A stretch of DNA of 53,369 nt from assembly GCA_022539475.1 (NCBI GenBank), contig VCMS01000009.1:19572-72940 (forward strand), given 5' to 3'. The stretch comes from Gracilaria domingensis. Taxonomy: Eukaryota > Rhodophyta > Florideophyceae > Gracilariales > Gracilariaceae. Of the stretch, positions 31,771-41,958 are shown one piece after another. The notes below the pieces were generated by a model. That model saw only the letters and a program-made list of their open reading frames with translations. It was not told the origin of the DNA and searched no databases. The position numbers were made by a program, and so were the translations under genes. Each line of letters opens with the position of its first letter. Position 1 is the stretch's first letter.

Positions 31771-32808
31771 AGGCATTGCAATACAGAACCCGAACTCCGT
31801 GTGCTTCCGTGTTCTGGTACGGTATGAGATATCCCCAACGGGAGCGAGAACGCCGTTCAGAACGGATCATGGTTTGAAGGTAATCAGCCCGCGGTGCGCG
31901 GGGACGATATCGAAATTCTGCTCGCAGAAGAGGACGAGTCCAACACAAGAGATCTTGGTGAATGCCGATGTTTCGGTAGCGCTCGATACCACCGGCAAGC
32001 CGGGCAAGGTTCTCGCTGTACTGAATCTCGGCGAGAGTTCGGTAGAAGGCGAAGTCAAATCGGAATTCCAACTGGATAGGACGCTCCAAGTACGTTCGGT
32101 ACATTCTCGCATGAGCGACACGGATCATTTCCGCTCGAGCGGCATTGTGTGACTCACCACGACGGTGGACCATCGCCTGAGTAGGGATTGCAATCCTGTA
32201 TTGCCAGTCGAAAATCATCGTCATCCAGACATGAACGCCACCCGGCAAATGTCCGTTGCCGTCTGCGTACGCCTCTACGAGGGATCTCATCATCACAACT
32301 TGAGGGTGGAACCAAGCAGCCCGTAAGAATGGTGTTGGATTGGTGCGCGGGTTGACGCTTTCTAAATCGTCGTACAGCGCCCACGACCCCGTATTGGGGT
32401 GTAATACCGGCGCTGCCGTCTGCACGGGAGCGGCCCAGTTCCACTGAGGTGTCGGTTGCGCAGCTTGCTGCAGTTAAAAGCCCACTTGTGGGAGCGGCGC
32501 AGTATGGAAACCGGGTTGGATTGGTGGAGGGTTATTGGAAGACAACGGCTGCATCCGTTGACCCAAGCCACCGAAATAGGCTTGCGGAAACCCGCCTTGC
32601 GGTTGTTGGTGCCCTGGCTGGGGTTGTTCATCGCAGAAAGCGAAAGAGACGCCGAAGAAGTCGGAAGAAGAGTCGAGGAGGTCGGAAGAAGGGTTGCCAA
32701 AGGCCTGCTTACAGGAGGAGGAAGAACCGCGATGCGCGTTGAGGCTGAGTGTGTCGCAGGCTCGTTGACTAGAGGTGAAGAAGAGGGAGTACCCGCCATC
32801 GCGGCCAT
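31724..32808 (-). pseudogene. Gag-like protein, copy 2, frameshifted near its middle
   Basis: The minus-strand C-terminal part (31724-32425, 233 codons) is the best preserved of the family: WFHPQVVMMRSLVEAYADG, LPGGVHVWMTMIFDWQYRIA, FAFYRTLAEIQYSENLARL, LLCWTRPLLRAEFRYRP and RSRWGYLIPYQN, ending TTKTFGIFLY. The N-terminal part to 32808 is in another frame and, read in the frame of the C-terminus, is Gln/Pro/Gly-rich with one stop. It starts 70 bases inside LTR B and ends at LTR A, so the internal region holds no pol gene. That fits a Gag-only, non-autonomous element, or a remnant from which pol was lost. Confidence 0.55.
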
Positions 32809-32865
32809 CTACTTATGAACTCCGATGGAAAACTGGGGGTCCACTCAAACAGTGTTCGCGCGCCT

Positions 32866-33665
32866 CAGGAGGGGGAGATGTAGTGCAACGCTTTCGCTGA
32901 GGATGGTCGCTATTGAGAGTTATAAGTATCGCCCTGCGATGCTGGTTGCCTGCTCACTATTATGAAAGACGGACGTGTCTGGCCCATTCTTTGGTGGATC
33001 TGTACCGTTTATTGGGTTTGACCATCAATGAAACTCAGACTATGAATCGGCCAGCATTGCTGGATAGGCACAAACGTGTGGAAGATTTGCACCCAGGTTT
33101 GGGGTATTTTTGGTCTTTATTTAATATTTTATATTACATTCTAGGCACACCTGACAGTGGCACTGCCCCACTACTTAGTGTAGCCCGCTCCGCCAAACAT
33201 GGGAAGTAAACGAACCAACCGAGTATTCCGCTCTCACATTTCACCCTTGGTGAGTGATATACTGCTCGCAAAGACTTGCTGCCTTGTTAAGCTCTTGTTA
33301 TTCGCCTCGCGGCATCTACATTACAACTATCCGGTTGTGCATGTGTTTTCTCCTTTTTTTTTCCTTATCGTTTACCTACTTCCTGTCGTACGAGTTTGAC
33401 CTCAAGTCAACTGGCTCGTGCCGTAGTGATGACGCCCACTAGCGTGGTTTATCTTGGCTCTCTTGCCACTTTACAAACTCTTGTGTGCTTTTCCCGCTTG
33501 CACGTGACGACATACTCGACTACGCCGTGATTACTATCTCTTGACGCGCTTTTTTGATTTGAAACTACTTTTCTACACCCGTTGTGACAGTGATTCCCGG
33601 AGCTACGCCCGGCTCGTGCAGTCATTTTAGAAAAGGCTCTATTGCTGTGTCGAACCCATCGCGGG
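32866..33665 (+). repeat. Polypurine tract and long terminal repeat B
   Basis: CAGGAGGGGGAGA at 32866-32878 precedes TGTAGTGCAACGCT at 32879. The body differs strongly from LTR A but shares landmarks: CACTACTTAGTG about 290 bases in, GTTGTGACAG, then GCCCGGCT, and a GGCTCT block near 33640. The end at 33665 is an estimate from that likeness. LTRs A and B flank Gag-like copy 2, yet they are too different to be the two LTRs of one recent insertion. Confidence 0.5.
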
Positions 33666-33699
33666 GAGGGTTGCAAACGTTTTTTTAGGTCTGCACTCG

Positions 33700-34479
33700 T
33701 TCATGGGGTTTGCAACACAGAGAAAAGAGATAGTGGCACTGAGTCTAAAAGCTTTGAGCAAGAATGTGATGACCTTTACTTTGACAATTTTGATCATTGT
33801 AATAATGAGTAAAAGTGTTCAGACTTGTAAAAGTAAGATGAAATAAACAATAATTGAAAAGATGTTAGTACTTTCTTAAAATGTTATGAGATTAAAATAA
33901 AAACAATTGTTAATTTTTCCGCGCGTTTGTTTTTTTGACAACAAATGTGTAAAAAACATTATAAAAGCAATATTGATTTAGATGTTTTGATGCAGTGGGC
34001 AAAACAGTTTTGTATGTGTTATAAGTATTGATTGACAAAGATGTGTAATAGTACAATAATTTAAAAAATAAAGTAATGTAGTTTTGCAATGTTAAAACTG
34101 TTTTGACGTAGAATATAGAAAAGAATGTAAAGATATGCATTTAAGGCTACTGAGTTTTTGTTTTTGTTACTTCTGCGTTTATAGAATTGATGAGAGCTTG
34201 GAGAGCAGGTTGCTTCTTTCGTTTAAAGTAGCCTAATGTGCAGTTTGAATGACAACTTGCTGACGTTCGAAAGTGGATCTGAACTGGGCGGAGTTAACGA
34301 GCAAGTTGGGCTCACTCAGGGACTGTTTTACTGAAAAACCTTTCTAATTTGTCTATATCTGTATCAAGGGTAGGATGTCTGGAACGCAGCAAATGTGGAA
34401 TGAGACGCTTTTGCTTGCGTTTGGTCACCGACTGGAATGGAGCGCGTGAGATCAGTGTTGCACGATATGAATAAATTTT
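33700..34479. other. AT-rich spacer before the hAT element
   Basis: A marked drop in GC from about 33720 to 34140, with many AATAA, TTTTG and ATTGT words. The 76-codon minus-strand frame at 33910-34140 is Tyr/Phe/Asn-rich and looks like a composition artefact. No gene is recognised. Confidence 0.4.
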
Positions 34480-34500
34480 TAGGGCTCTCACAAAGTTTTT
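34480..34500 (+). mobile_element. Candidate left terminal inverted repeat of hAT element
   Basis: TAGGGCTCTCACAAAGTTTT has the usual hAT opening (C/T)AGGG, and aligns with CAGGCCCCGCACAAAGCTC at 10014 in the degenerate copy. A weak mirror, TTTGTGAT..CAACCCTG, lies at about 37453-37474. Matching 8-bp target duplications were not found, so the right end is uncertain. Confidence 0.45.
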
Positions 34501-34689
34501 GACAAGGTTATGTCACCCTGCGCGTCACTGAGGCAAGTTACACACAGGTAGAACAAGGTGGACAATATTCAACGTGTCAAATGTACTTCGACATGTTTGG
34601 GTGAATATCCGAGAGCCGTATCTTGTATTGTAAACTGGTTGTAGGTCGAAGCCTGCGGCTCTGAAAGCCTTGAAGGCCTTCCCGACTTC

Positions 34690-34742
34690 CAGCCTGCGCT
34701 GCCACTGGCAGCCTGCCAGCCTGGCAGTGCCAGGCAGCCAGG
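34690..34742. repeat. Subterminal GC-rich palindrome in hAT element
   Basis: CTGCC, GGCAG, GCCTGCCAGCCTGGCAGTGC and related words make overlapping short palindromes ~200 bases inside the left end. Similar CAGCCT/GGCTGC words recur at 41610-41675. Confidence 0.5.
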
Positions 34743-34964
34743 CATCAGAGGATAGTTTACGTTCCATTTCGTCTCCCGCCGTCCCCTCCCCAAATATAGC
34801 TATATTCCTTTATATTCGCTTCAAGACAGGCCCTGACGCCGAAGCCAATATTGCTTCACTTTCTTGGCGCTTCGCGCAACCTGCAATTCCGTCCCAATCT
34901 CCAACCTCCCGTCCAAGCAAAAACTTTTATCTCACTATGCGCTCCGCAATCCATTGTTGAGACT

Positions 34965-37343
34965 ATGTCAACAAACAACAATTCTAACCCTCAGGAATCG
35001 CAGTCTACTACAAGTTCACGCAGAGTTGGTCGAAAACCTAGTTGGTGGTCGCCCGAATGTTTCTCCCTACAACCAAATACCAATTCTACACCCACGGATG
35101 ATAATCTTTACACAACCTGCAATGGTTGTCGCTGGCAAACTAGAGCTGCAACGCCTAATGCCACGCAACTTGGACAGCATTTGCTGAAATGTTCCTTCAC
35201 ATCACCCGAGACCCTCGCTAAGCTTTTGAAAACACCGTCGCTCTTGAAGGCGTACCAGGAGTTAGGCAGTTCATCCGAGTGCTTCGGACTACCTACTACG
35301 CCCATCAAGCGGAGTTCAGACGCAACTTTATCTCGGAATCGCAGCAAGGTCCAAAGAACAGACCTGAACTCGAATACTGGTAGTGTGGTCGTAGGCTCTA
35401 ATACGCTACAGTCTACAGATATGGAACGCAAAGCATTTAGTAGGAAACAATCACGTTTCAACAATTTACTAACAAGTCTTGTCGTTCATCACATGCTTCC
35501 GTTTACAATTCTGAGTAGGAAAGATGGCGAGGACGAATTGTGTGAGCTGGTGCGATTGCTAGATCCGAATTTTGTGAAAGCAGTCCCTAGCATTGCCAGG
35601 ATGGCTGGTAAAAACATTCAGGCCATGTATGACAAACGGGTGAAAGAGGTGAACTTCGAAATAGCAGCCGCATTGAAACAGACCTATGGGACCTTGATTT
35701 TTGTCGGCTGGACTGACGCGAGTTCTGAAAACGTCATCAACGTATTGCTGACTATAACGGGGGTCTCGAAGTCTAGGAAGACCTTTTTTCTACGCTCTAT
35801 CTACACCGGATCAGCGAGTTGTGACGCTAATCTTTATGCAAACACCGTGGAGTCCGCTTTTGCAGGGTTCGGAAATATGAATCGTGTTTGCGCCGTCGTA
35901 AGTGACAATGCAAGTTCGTGCGTGAAGGCTAAAGAGCAGCTATCCGCTAAGTACAACCATGTGGTGTCTAGTCCGGATCAAACACATGTTGCCAATCTAC
36001 TCATGCAAGATGTGGGGGAGTTGGAGTGGGTGAAGGAAATATTGGGTACAGTATCTGGTGTTGTGAATGATTTAAGAAAGCACTCAAAGCTTTACTTTCG
36101 TTTCAAGCAATTGAAAGACCAATATAACTGCCAGTTGCGAAATCAAGGCTACACTACAACTAACAGAGAGCTGGATGAATATAGTAGATTTCGACCTTTG
36201 CGCACAGCCGTGCTGCCTGTTCGAATGGTATCGACTCGTTTCGCGACTTCGGAAGGAATGTTGCACTCTTTTCTCAGGGGCAGGGTGGTTTATCAGAGAC
36301 TTGTTGGGTGTTCCGACTTTGCTACAGTTTTGTACAGTGGGCGCGTAGACCAAAGACGCGATACATTCGAGGCTATCATTCGGGATGATTCTGTGTATGA
36401 GAAAAGCTTAGACATTTATCATGTACTGCGAGTAATGAGACACTATCTTCGAATATTCGATGATGATGGTTCGGTTATTTCCGAAGTGTATCCGGCAACG
36501 AGACAACTAGAAGAAAAGCTCCGGGACCTGCCATTGAAACCTTTCTTTACAGAGGAGCGGAAGTCTGAGGTGTTAAACACGTTTCATGGACGCCTAACGG
36601 GCTCAAGCCAGAGAGTGAGGGTACCACTTCTGAATTCACTACATTATATGGCCTAGTTCTTGGATATCCGGAGCCTCTATGAAGATTGCATGCCATTTCA
36701 TGCTCAAATATTGAAGCACATACGTGCATACGTGCAGTCCGACGCTTTTCCGAGAACGCAGAAACTTCAAAGCTCAAGTGGAGAGGACGGGGCAGTGCAT
36801 AAACTACTTGAAGAGTTTAACTTCACGAGATTCTCATGGACGTCGCAAGCAGACCGTCCGGGTCAGCGAGAAGTTCTCATGGCTTTCAAGAACATTCCAA
36901 TTGTTTATTGGATGCAGTCGAAGGAAAGACCTTGGTTACGAGATCTTGCCCTACGCATACTGTCCGTGAGTCTTTCATCCTCGAGTGTAGAGAGGAGTTT
37001 CAGTCAACAGGGGAGAATTCGCACCCCCACGAGAAACCGACTTCATCCGATGAAAGTCGAAATGATGATGTTCTGCGCCTTCAATCGGGCCTTGACATCA
37101 CGCTCGCGTGGGCGAAGGACAGCGATTACGAGGACTCCTATAGCACCAAATGCTTTCATGACATCTGACAGTGCCGCTGAAGCGGGCTCAACTAATTTGG
37201 TCTCTTACTTTGATGTGGATACAAACATGGAAGTTGATAATGACGAAGTAGGCAACGAAGACCAGTTATTGGACTGGGAGCATGTACAGGAAGACAGCGA
37301 GGGACTGCCGGAAACTGACATCATGCGCTCGCTTTTTGATTAG
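34965..37343 (+). mobile_element. hAT-family transposase with one in-frame TAG
   Basis: From the ATG at about 34965 to the stop at 37343 there are ~792 codons, interrupted only by TAG at 36654-36656. The N-terminus carries a BED-like zinc finger (NLYTTCNGCRWQT, then GQHLLKCSF). The middle is a DUF659/RNase H-like core: FVGWTDASSENVINVLLTIT and CAVVSDNASSCVKAKEQL give the expected two Asp positions, followed by PDQTHVANLLMQDVGELEWV. After the TAG the same frame continues at once with the C-terminal dimerisation region: SVSLSSSSVERSFSQQGRIR contains the hATC signature with the last catalytic Glu, then RNRLHPMKVEMMMFCAFNRA. The tail is acidic and ends MRSLFD. The TAG removes the hATC part, so without read-through the product is dead. 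Confidence 0.87.
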
Positions 37344-37674
37344 AGTACGCGATGGGATAGAGGTTTTGGTTTCTTGTGATATAGATAATGCGTTTCAGTT
37401 TTAGATAGAGAGAAGAGGATTGATAAGAGCGGTTGAGGGCTCGTCGCGTTGATTTGTGATGGACAGCAACCCTGACATTCTTATGAACCTGCGCCATCTT
37501 GTTCACAGATATAGAATGAGCGCAGCGGAGAGGCGGTGAGTGGGAGATATGCTTGTTGGTGCAGGTTACTCTGATGATTACAACGATAGTTACTCATACA
37601 AGGACGGTTCTGAACAGCCTGGACGAAGCTGTGGTTGTTGCTAAAGGCCCTGTTGATACGAACAAAGACGAAGA
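37344..37674. other. Spacer between hAT and ABITRAM-like gene
   Basis: Should contain the right end of the hAT element and the promoter of the next gene. No clear terminal repeat or promoter motif was identified. Confidence 0.3.
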
Positions 37675-38644
37675 ATGAGCATCTGCATCATATGCTTCTG
37701 CAAGAAGTCTGATGGCGTTTATTCGTTTGCTGTGGCTCCAGCTCTTGCCTCTGTGGAAGGCAAAATGGAAGTAGAGAGTAAGGATGATGATGGGTTAGCT
37801 AGTAGTTCCATGGCCGTCGGTCGCCATGTTGTCTCAAAGGTTTCAACGGCAATGAATGAGAGGACCTTGCGAGGCACAGATATATTCGTACTTCAGGTAT
37901 GCTGTTCGATTTCTGGTAGATACCGGTACCTCTATGCGTTGCGTCTCCTTCGCAGCACGCTATCGCGCCATCATAGCTGAACGCATCTCAACGTCCTGGT
38001 TCCCGCTTTAGCTCCAACTCATTGTGGGAAGCTTGCATCGTGTGGTACCCCCTGGCACAATTGAGCGCTACTTTACCTTGCACTATGCTCCAGGTTTTGC
38101 GCGTTTGCTGGGGCCAAGGACCAAGCCGCCATCTCGAGGAGAAGATGTGTGCGTAACTCGTCACCACAACGGAATCTGTGTCCTTTGTTTATCTCCGTTG
38201 CACCCCATCGTTACTCAACGCAAAGCAGTTCAAGCTGTCGACTATCGCGTGGAGATGCGCCAAGTTAAGGGCAAATGGAAGGAGGGTGGTATCGTCGTGG
38301 AGGAAAAGACCCGATTGTGTACTATCACATGCGCAGCTGGTGAAAGATATGCCGTTCAATGTGCAATCAAGGGTACTCTTCTAGAGTTCAATGATGCCTT
38401 GGCAAGGTACACATCCTTGATCAACAAAACACCGCTTACGGAAGGTTATTTGGGTATCGTGCTGCCTTGGTCGTCTCAGATCAAGACGGCCGTCGACGAG
38501 CTGATGTCTCCGGAAGAATATGAAAACGTTGATGATTCGAGCGAACCAGGAAACGGGGTTGGCGGGATAAAAACAACACGGTGTACGTACAAATCTTCTC
38601 AAGAGGTCGTGAGCGTCTTTTACAACCATCCGGATGCGCTATGA
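37675..38644 (+). CDS. ABITRAM/Simiate-family protein, two exons
   Basis: The second exon encodes about 210 residues matching the Abitram (Simiate, FAM206) family: IERYFTLHYAPGFARLLG, then DVCVTRHHNGICVLCLSPLH, and the conserved lipoyl-like core WKEGGIVVEEKTRLCTITCA with GTLLEFNDALARY and PLTEGYLGIVLP. In animals the protein binds actin and localises to nucleus and neurites; in algae its role is unknown. The open frame of exon 2 has no ATG in a suitable place. A 115-base intron, GTATGC at 37897 to TTTAG at 38011, joins it in phase 0 to 74 codons from the ATG at 37675. Exon 1 has no family I recognise. The acidic C-terminus ends at 38644, and the gene faces DXR tail to tail with 77 bases between. 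Confidence 0.68.
37897..38011 (+). other. Predicted GT-AG intron
   Basis: CAG|GTATGC at the left and CCGCTTTAG at the right, 115 bases, phase 0 on both sides. It joins two open frames and brings an ATG to the Abitram-like exon. RNA reads across it would be decisive. Confidence 0.55.
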
Positions 38645-38721
38645 AACACAAGTTACAATAAGCTATACCTTGAAACTATTATTATGTCTCTGAGAACGAC
38701 AATGAGCGAAAGGCAGCTTGA

Positions 38722-40155
38722 TTACTTCAAGGTGACACACGTTTGTGCAAGCTTGCCGGAAGATACATACTTCCTGGCATAAGTTCTCGTCACTTGATCG
38801 AACTGCACAATTTCATCGAGTGTGGGTTCTTGAATGAATTGCTCATTGTGCGTCTCCATCATAGCTTGATTGATTCTGGGAATGTCCAGGAAGTGAATCT
38901 TTTCTTCCCGGAACATTTCTACTGCGGCTTCATTCGCAGCATTTAAAACACAAGTCATCGTTCCCGCTTTTCGCCCGGCAATATACGCCAAATCCATATT
39001 GGGATATTTCTGTCGGTCGACTTCTTGGAAGGTTAAGTAACCAACTTGAGAGAGATCCAGTGGTTTGAATGACGGCATAGGAATTCGGTATGGCCACGAA
39101 ATGGCGTACAAGAGAGGTAAACGCATATCCGGCCAGCCTAATTGTGCCAGAACAGATGAATCCTGAAACTCGACCAGAGAATGAATGATTGATTGCTTGT
39201 GAATGACAGCATCGATATGATCATAATCTGCTCCAAAGAGATAGTGCGCCTCGATAACCTCAGCAGCTTTGTTATACAAACTTGCCGAGTCGATGGTGAT
39301 CTTGGCACCCATAGTCCAGTTGGAATGTTTCAACGCGTCGGCCAAGGTAACCTTTTGCAGATCTGCTGCCTTCCAATCGCAGAATGCTCCTCCGGATGCA
39401 GTCAATATGATGCGGCGAAGCGCTTTTGACGGCGCGCCCTGTAGACATTGAAAGATAGCTGAATGTTCATAATCCGCAGCGGTCATGCTTATTCCGTATT
39501 CCTAGACGAGAGGAACCACAACGGGTCCGCCGGCGAAGAGGGATTCTTTATTTGCCAGCGCGATGTCCTTTCCAGCACGAATAGCAGCGACGGTGGGCAG
39601 CAAACCCGCACATCCGACAATACCAGTGACAACGACCTGAGCATCGGTGTCGGCCGCAGCTTGCACAACGCCGTCCTTGCCAGCCACGACTTTGACAGCG
39701 GAACAGCCCGCTTTGTTCAACTTCTGGCGCAGCTCTGCAGTTCGCGACTGATCCAAAATGCATACCATATCGGGTGAAAACTCGCGCGCTTGCTCGACGA
39801 GGAGATCGACATTGGAGCCTGCTGACAGTGAGGCGACGGAGAAAAACTGAGGAGCCTCTCGCACAAGGTCGAGCGTTTGTGTGCCGATGGAACCGGTGGA
39901 TCCCAGCACTGAAATGCGACGGGAAAAGGAGTTGCCTTCCACGATTGCACGACATACGGCCTCTTGCAGCGCGTTGTCGGTGCCGACTGGGGCGGCTCCT
40001 TGTTGTAGGGTGGCCGTGATTGGAAATGGGTAGCAATGTCGGTGCGACGCTGGTTTATTGCGAGGCTTCGTAACATGCTGCCTCTGCGAAATGAAGGAGC
40101 TCCGCGGGGCGGCCGGAAACACGGAGGATGGCGGTAGCTGAATAAATGCGTTCAT
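38722..40155 (-). pseudogene. dxr: 1-deoxy-D-xylulose 5-phosphate reductoisomerase with one in-frame TAG
   Basis: DXR converts DXP to MEP in the plastid isoprenoid pathway, using NADPH and a divalent metal. From the ATG at 40155 there are 477 codons, the usual length of plant DXR. The first ~75 residues form a Ser/Arg/Pro-rich leader suited to plastid import. Then come the NADPH loop [31 protein letters not shown], and the metal site [10 protein letters not shown] (Asp and Glu kept, but the conserved Ser between them is Tyr). [25 protein letters not shown] with [10 protein letters not shown], and [20 protein letters not shown] follow; HPQ is usual at the start of the last. One TAG (39504-39502) falls in the short segment before the metal site; otherwise no shift occurs. 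Either it is a young pseudogene copy or the TAG is read through. Confidence 0.88.
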
Positions 40156-41016
40156 AGCTGATGCGTATCGACTTTGAAGGAGAAGCGCTATCACCGGTGT
40201 TTCGATGTATCAAAGAAAGATCGAACGATGCGGCAGCAAGCAAAGACGACCGGAGATGGATATGCACGGCGATGCGGACCTCACGAAGGTATGCTCGGCG
40301 GCGATGAGATACGTTACGAGCCGGGATGTCGCGACACCATCGACCAAACGAAGGTTATCCCATCGAAGCGGGGTGCTGCACGAGGTGCTCGGCGAGTAAG
40401 TTGCAGCTGCGCGTCGCGCCCACGTCGAGCATCTACCTCGCCGCTAATGCCGATCATGTGCCCTGAGCGCGCCGCCGGTGGCTTCGTGTGAACTTCCATC
40501 GTTCGCGTCCGCGCCGCTCTTTGTGCCACTTTTCATGACGCTCCTCTTCTGCACTCTTGTCGTGTCTGATTGGCAGCCCACGCCAGTGGCCCTGTATCGC
40601 GCCCAGTTTGTTGAGGTGAAATGACTTCTTCAGCTGCGCAGCGCAGCCGGTCTGCGCAGCGGAGCTCTCTTCGACGCCCCCGTTCTACATTGGTGCCGCT
40701 GCTCGCGCTTGCGCAAAGAGGCACGCATAGCGCCAGCTGTCGAATACTGATCCAATACCCACGAGAAAAGTGCATCCCCTAGCGCCGGTTGTCTGGGAAC
40801 GGTAGCACTTTTCGCAGTGTCTAGCGTCCTGGACTCGGAGAATGTAATTCTGTTCTTGAGCAGTCTCGAAATCGTAGTTTGACTGGGTTTCTGCGCGACG
40901 TTGAAGATCTGGGCGGCCTATTCGGCCAGTGCATTTTGCGAAGACAGTTTGACAGCATTTGAGCGACGAAGATATTCTTCAATAAGTGGTCATGAGTCCA
41001 AATCCAACAGCGACGT
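40156..41016. other. Intergenic region, nothing recognised
   Basis: Upstream of DXR on its strand, so its promoter should lie near 40156-40300. The rest, including a GC-rich stretch at 40360-40700, holds only short frames without familiar features. Confidence 0.3.
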
Positions 41017-41799
41017 CTACTTCTTATTCTCCGTTGAACCGGGTAAAAAGATGGGACTGTCAAGCGGAATAAAGTTGCATGTTTTGCACAAAAGTCTTGT
41101 CCTGCTTTTTTGCGGCACACGAATCGGTTTTTCTCTGCGTTGAAGTGCAATCTCCGTTGTTGGCTTGTGTTTCGTAGATGTATTGGTTACGTCTTTGTTA
41201 CGGTCTAACATTGGTGGCTCATTTTCGATCTCTACGTCGCTCATTATCACACCATACAGACAACCATTTGGTTCATGACACAATGAAGAAAAATCTCTGC
41301 GTTGGCACCTGCACTTGTTATTTGTTACAAAGCCTGGAAGGTATAACGGACTGTTTGGCGGAACAAGTTTGTTCGTAATACGCAGGAGACGTGACCTGGT
41401 TTTGCGAATCATTGGGATCGGTACGAGGATGCTTAGATGTGTATGTGAGTTTCGTTGGAAACAAGGAGGACTGCTGGGAAAGAGACGTAATTTGCCGAAT
41501 CGGCAGTGCCGACTTAAGCTGCTTGTTGAGGCCATATGGCCTTGGAATGTTGTGCGGCACAAGCGTGATATGGGGCTGAATTGGCCAATAATTTTGACGA
41601 AAGTCGTAGGTTGGGTTGCAGGCTCAAGCCTTCCAGCCTCAGCCTCGCAAGCTGGCAGCCGCAGGCTGCAACGCAGACACTTGCAGACGTCGACGTTCGA
41701 ACGGCACGTCAGATGTGCTGCAGAAGCACATCTGACGTGCCTTTCGAACTTTGCATACTTTCGCATTGCATAGAACTTGAAATCGTTTTTGGATTTCAC
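41017..41799 (-). CDS. Unrecognised 260-residue frame with an internal duplicated motif
   Basis: No family recognised. The C-terminal half has two copies of one motif about 95 residues apart: RKTRSRLLRITNKLVPPNSP followed by LYLPG, and QKSRTRLLCKTCNFIPLDSP followed by IFLPG. Between them is a Glu/Asp-containing spacer. The repeat pattern supports that the C-terminal ~140 residues (41017-41440) are or were coding. The N-terminal third is probably not: it runs through the palindrome at 41695-41749 and CAGCCT-rich sequence like that in the hAT end. A Met inside the frame is the more likely start. Confidence 0.35.
   Translation of the reverse strand: MKSKNDFKFYAMRKYAKFERHVRCASAAHLTCRSNVDVCKCLRCSLRLPACEAEAGRLEPATQPTTFVKIIGQFSPISRLCRTTFQGHMASTSSLSRHCRFGKLRLFPSSPPCFQRNSHTHLSILVPIPMIRKTRSRLLRITNKLVPPNSPLYLPGFVTNNKCRCQRRDFSSLCHEPNGCLYGVIMSDVEIENEPPMLDRNKDVTNTSTKHKPTTEIALQRREKPIRVPQKSRTRLLCKTCNFIPLDSPIFLPGSTENKK
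41695..41749. repeat. Hairpin H7
   Basis: GGCACGTCAGATGTGCT and AGCACATCTGACGTGCC pair around GCAGA; the arms extend to GTTCGAA and TTCGAAC. About 55 bases, nearly perfect. Confidence 0.88.
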
Positions 41800-41849
41800 A
41801 TTTATTTAAAAACGCTGAAAGTGGGTGACAGGAGGCTATCACTGGCAAA

Positions 41850-41897
41850 AACTTTGCACTTCAGCGGGTGACGGGAGGGTCACGGAGAAAATTTTTG
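41850..41897 (+). repeat. Dispersed repeat, copy 2
   Basis: Reads TTTGCACTTCAGCGG, then GTGACGGGAGGGTCACGGAG, then AAAATTTTT, matching 15786-15834. It sits between hairpins H7 and H8. Confidence 0.5.
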
Positions 41898-41915
41898 CAG
41901 ATCGTTCAACGCTGC

Positions 41916-41958
41916 CCCTCGCGCGTGATCTCACCGGCGGTGAGATCACGCGCGAGGG
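41916..41958. repeat. Perfect hairpin H8
   Basis: CCCTCGCGCGTGATCTCACC is followed after GGC-type centre bases by GGTGAGATCACGCGCGAGGG, a stem of 20 base pairs with a tiny loop. Confidence 0.92.

Noticed and set aside
31046..33665. LTR A and LTR B as the two LTRs of one recent insertion
   Set aside because: Only the first ~14 bases and scattered landmarks agree; true pairs start identical and these differ over most of their length.
41560..41800. N-terminal third of the 260-residue frame as a genuine domain
   Set aside because: It translates the H7 palindrome and CAGCCT-rich transposon-like sequence.
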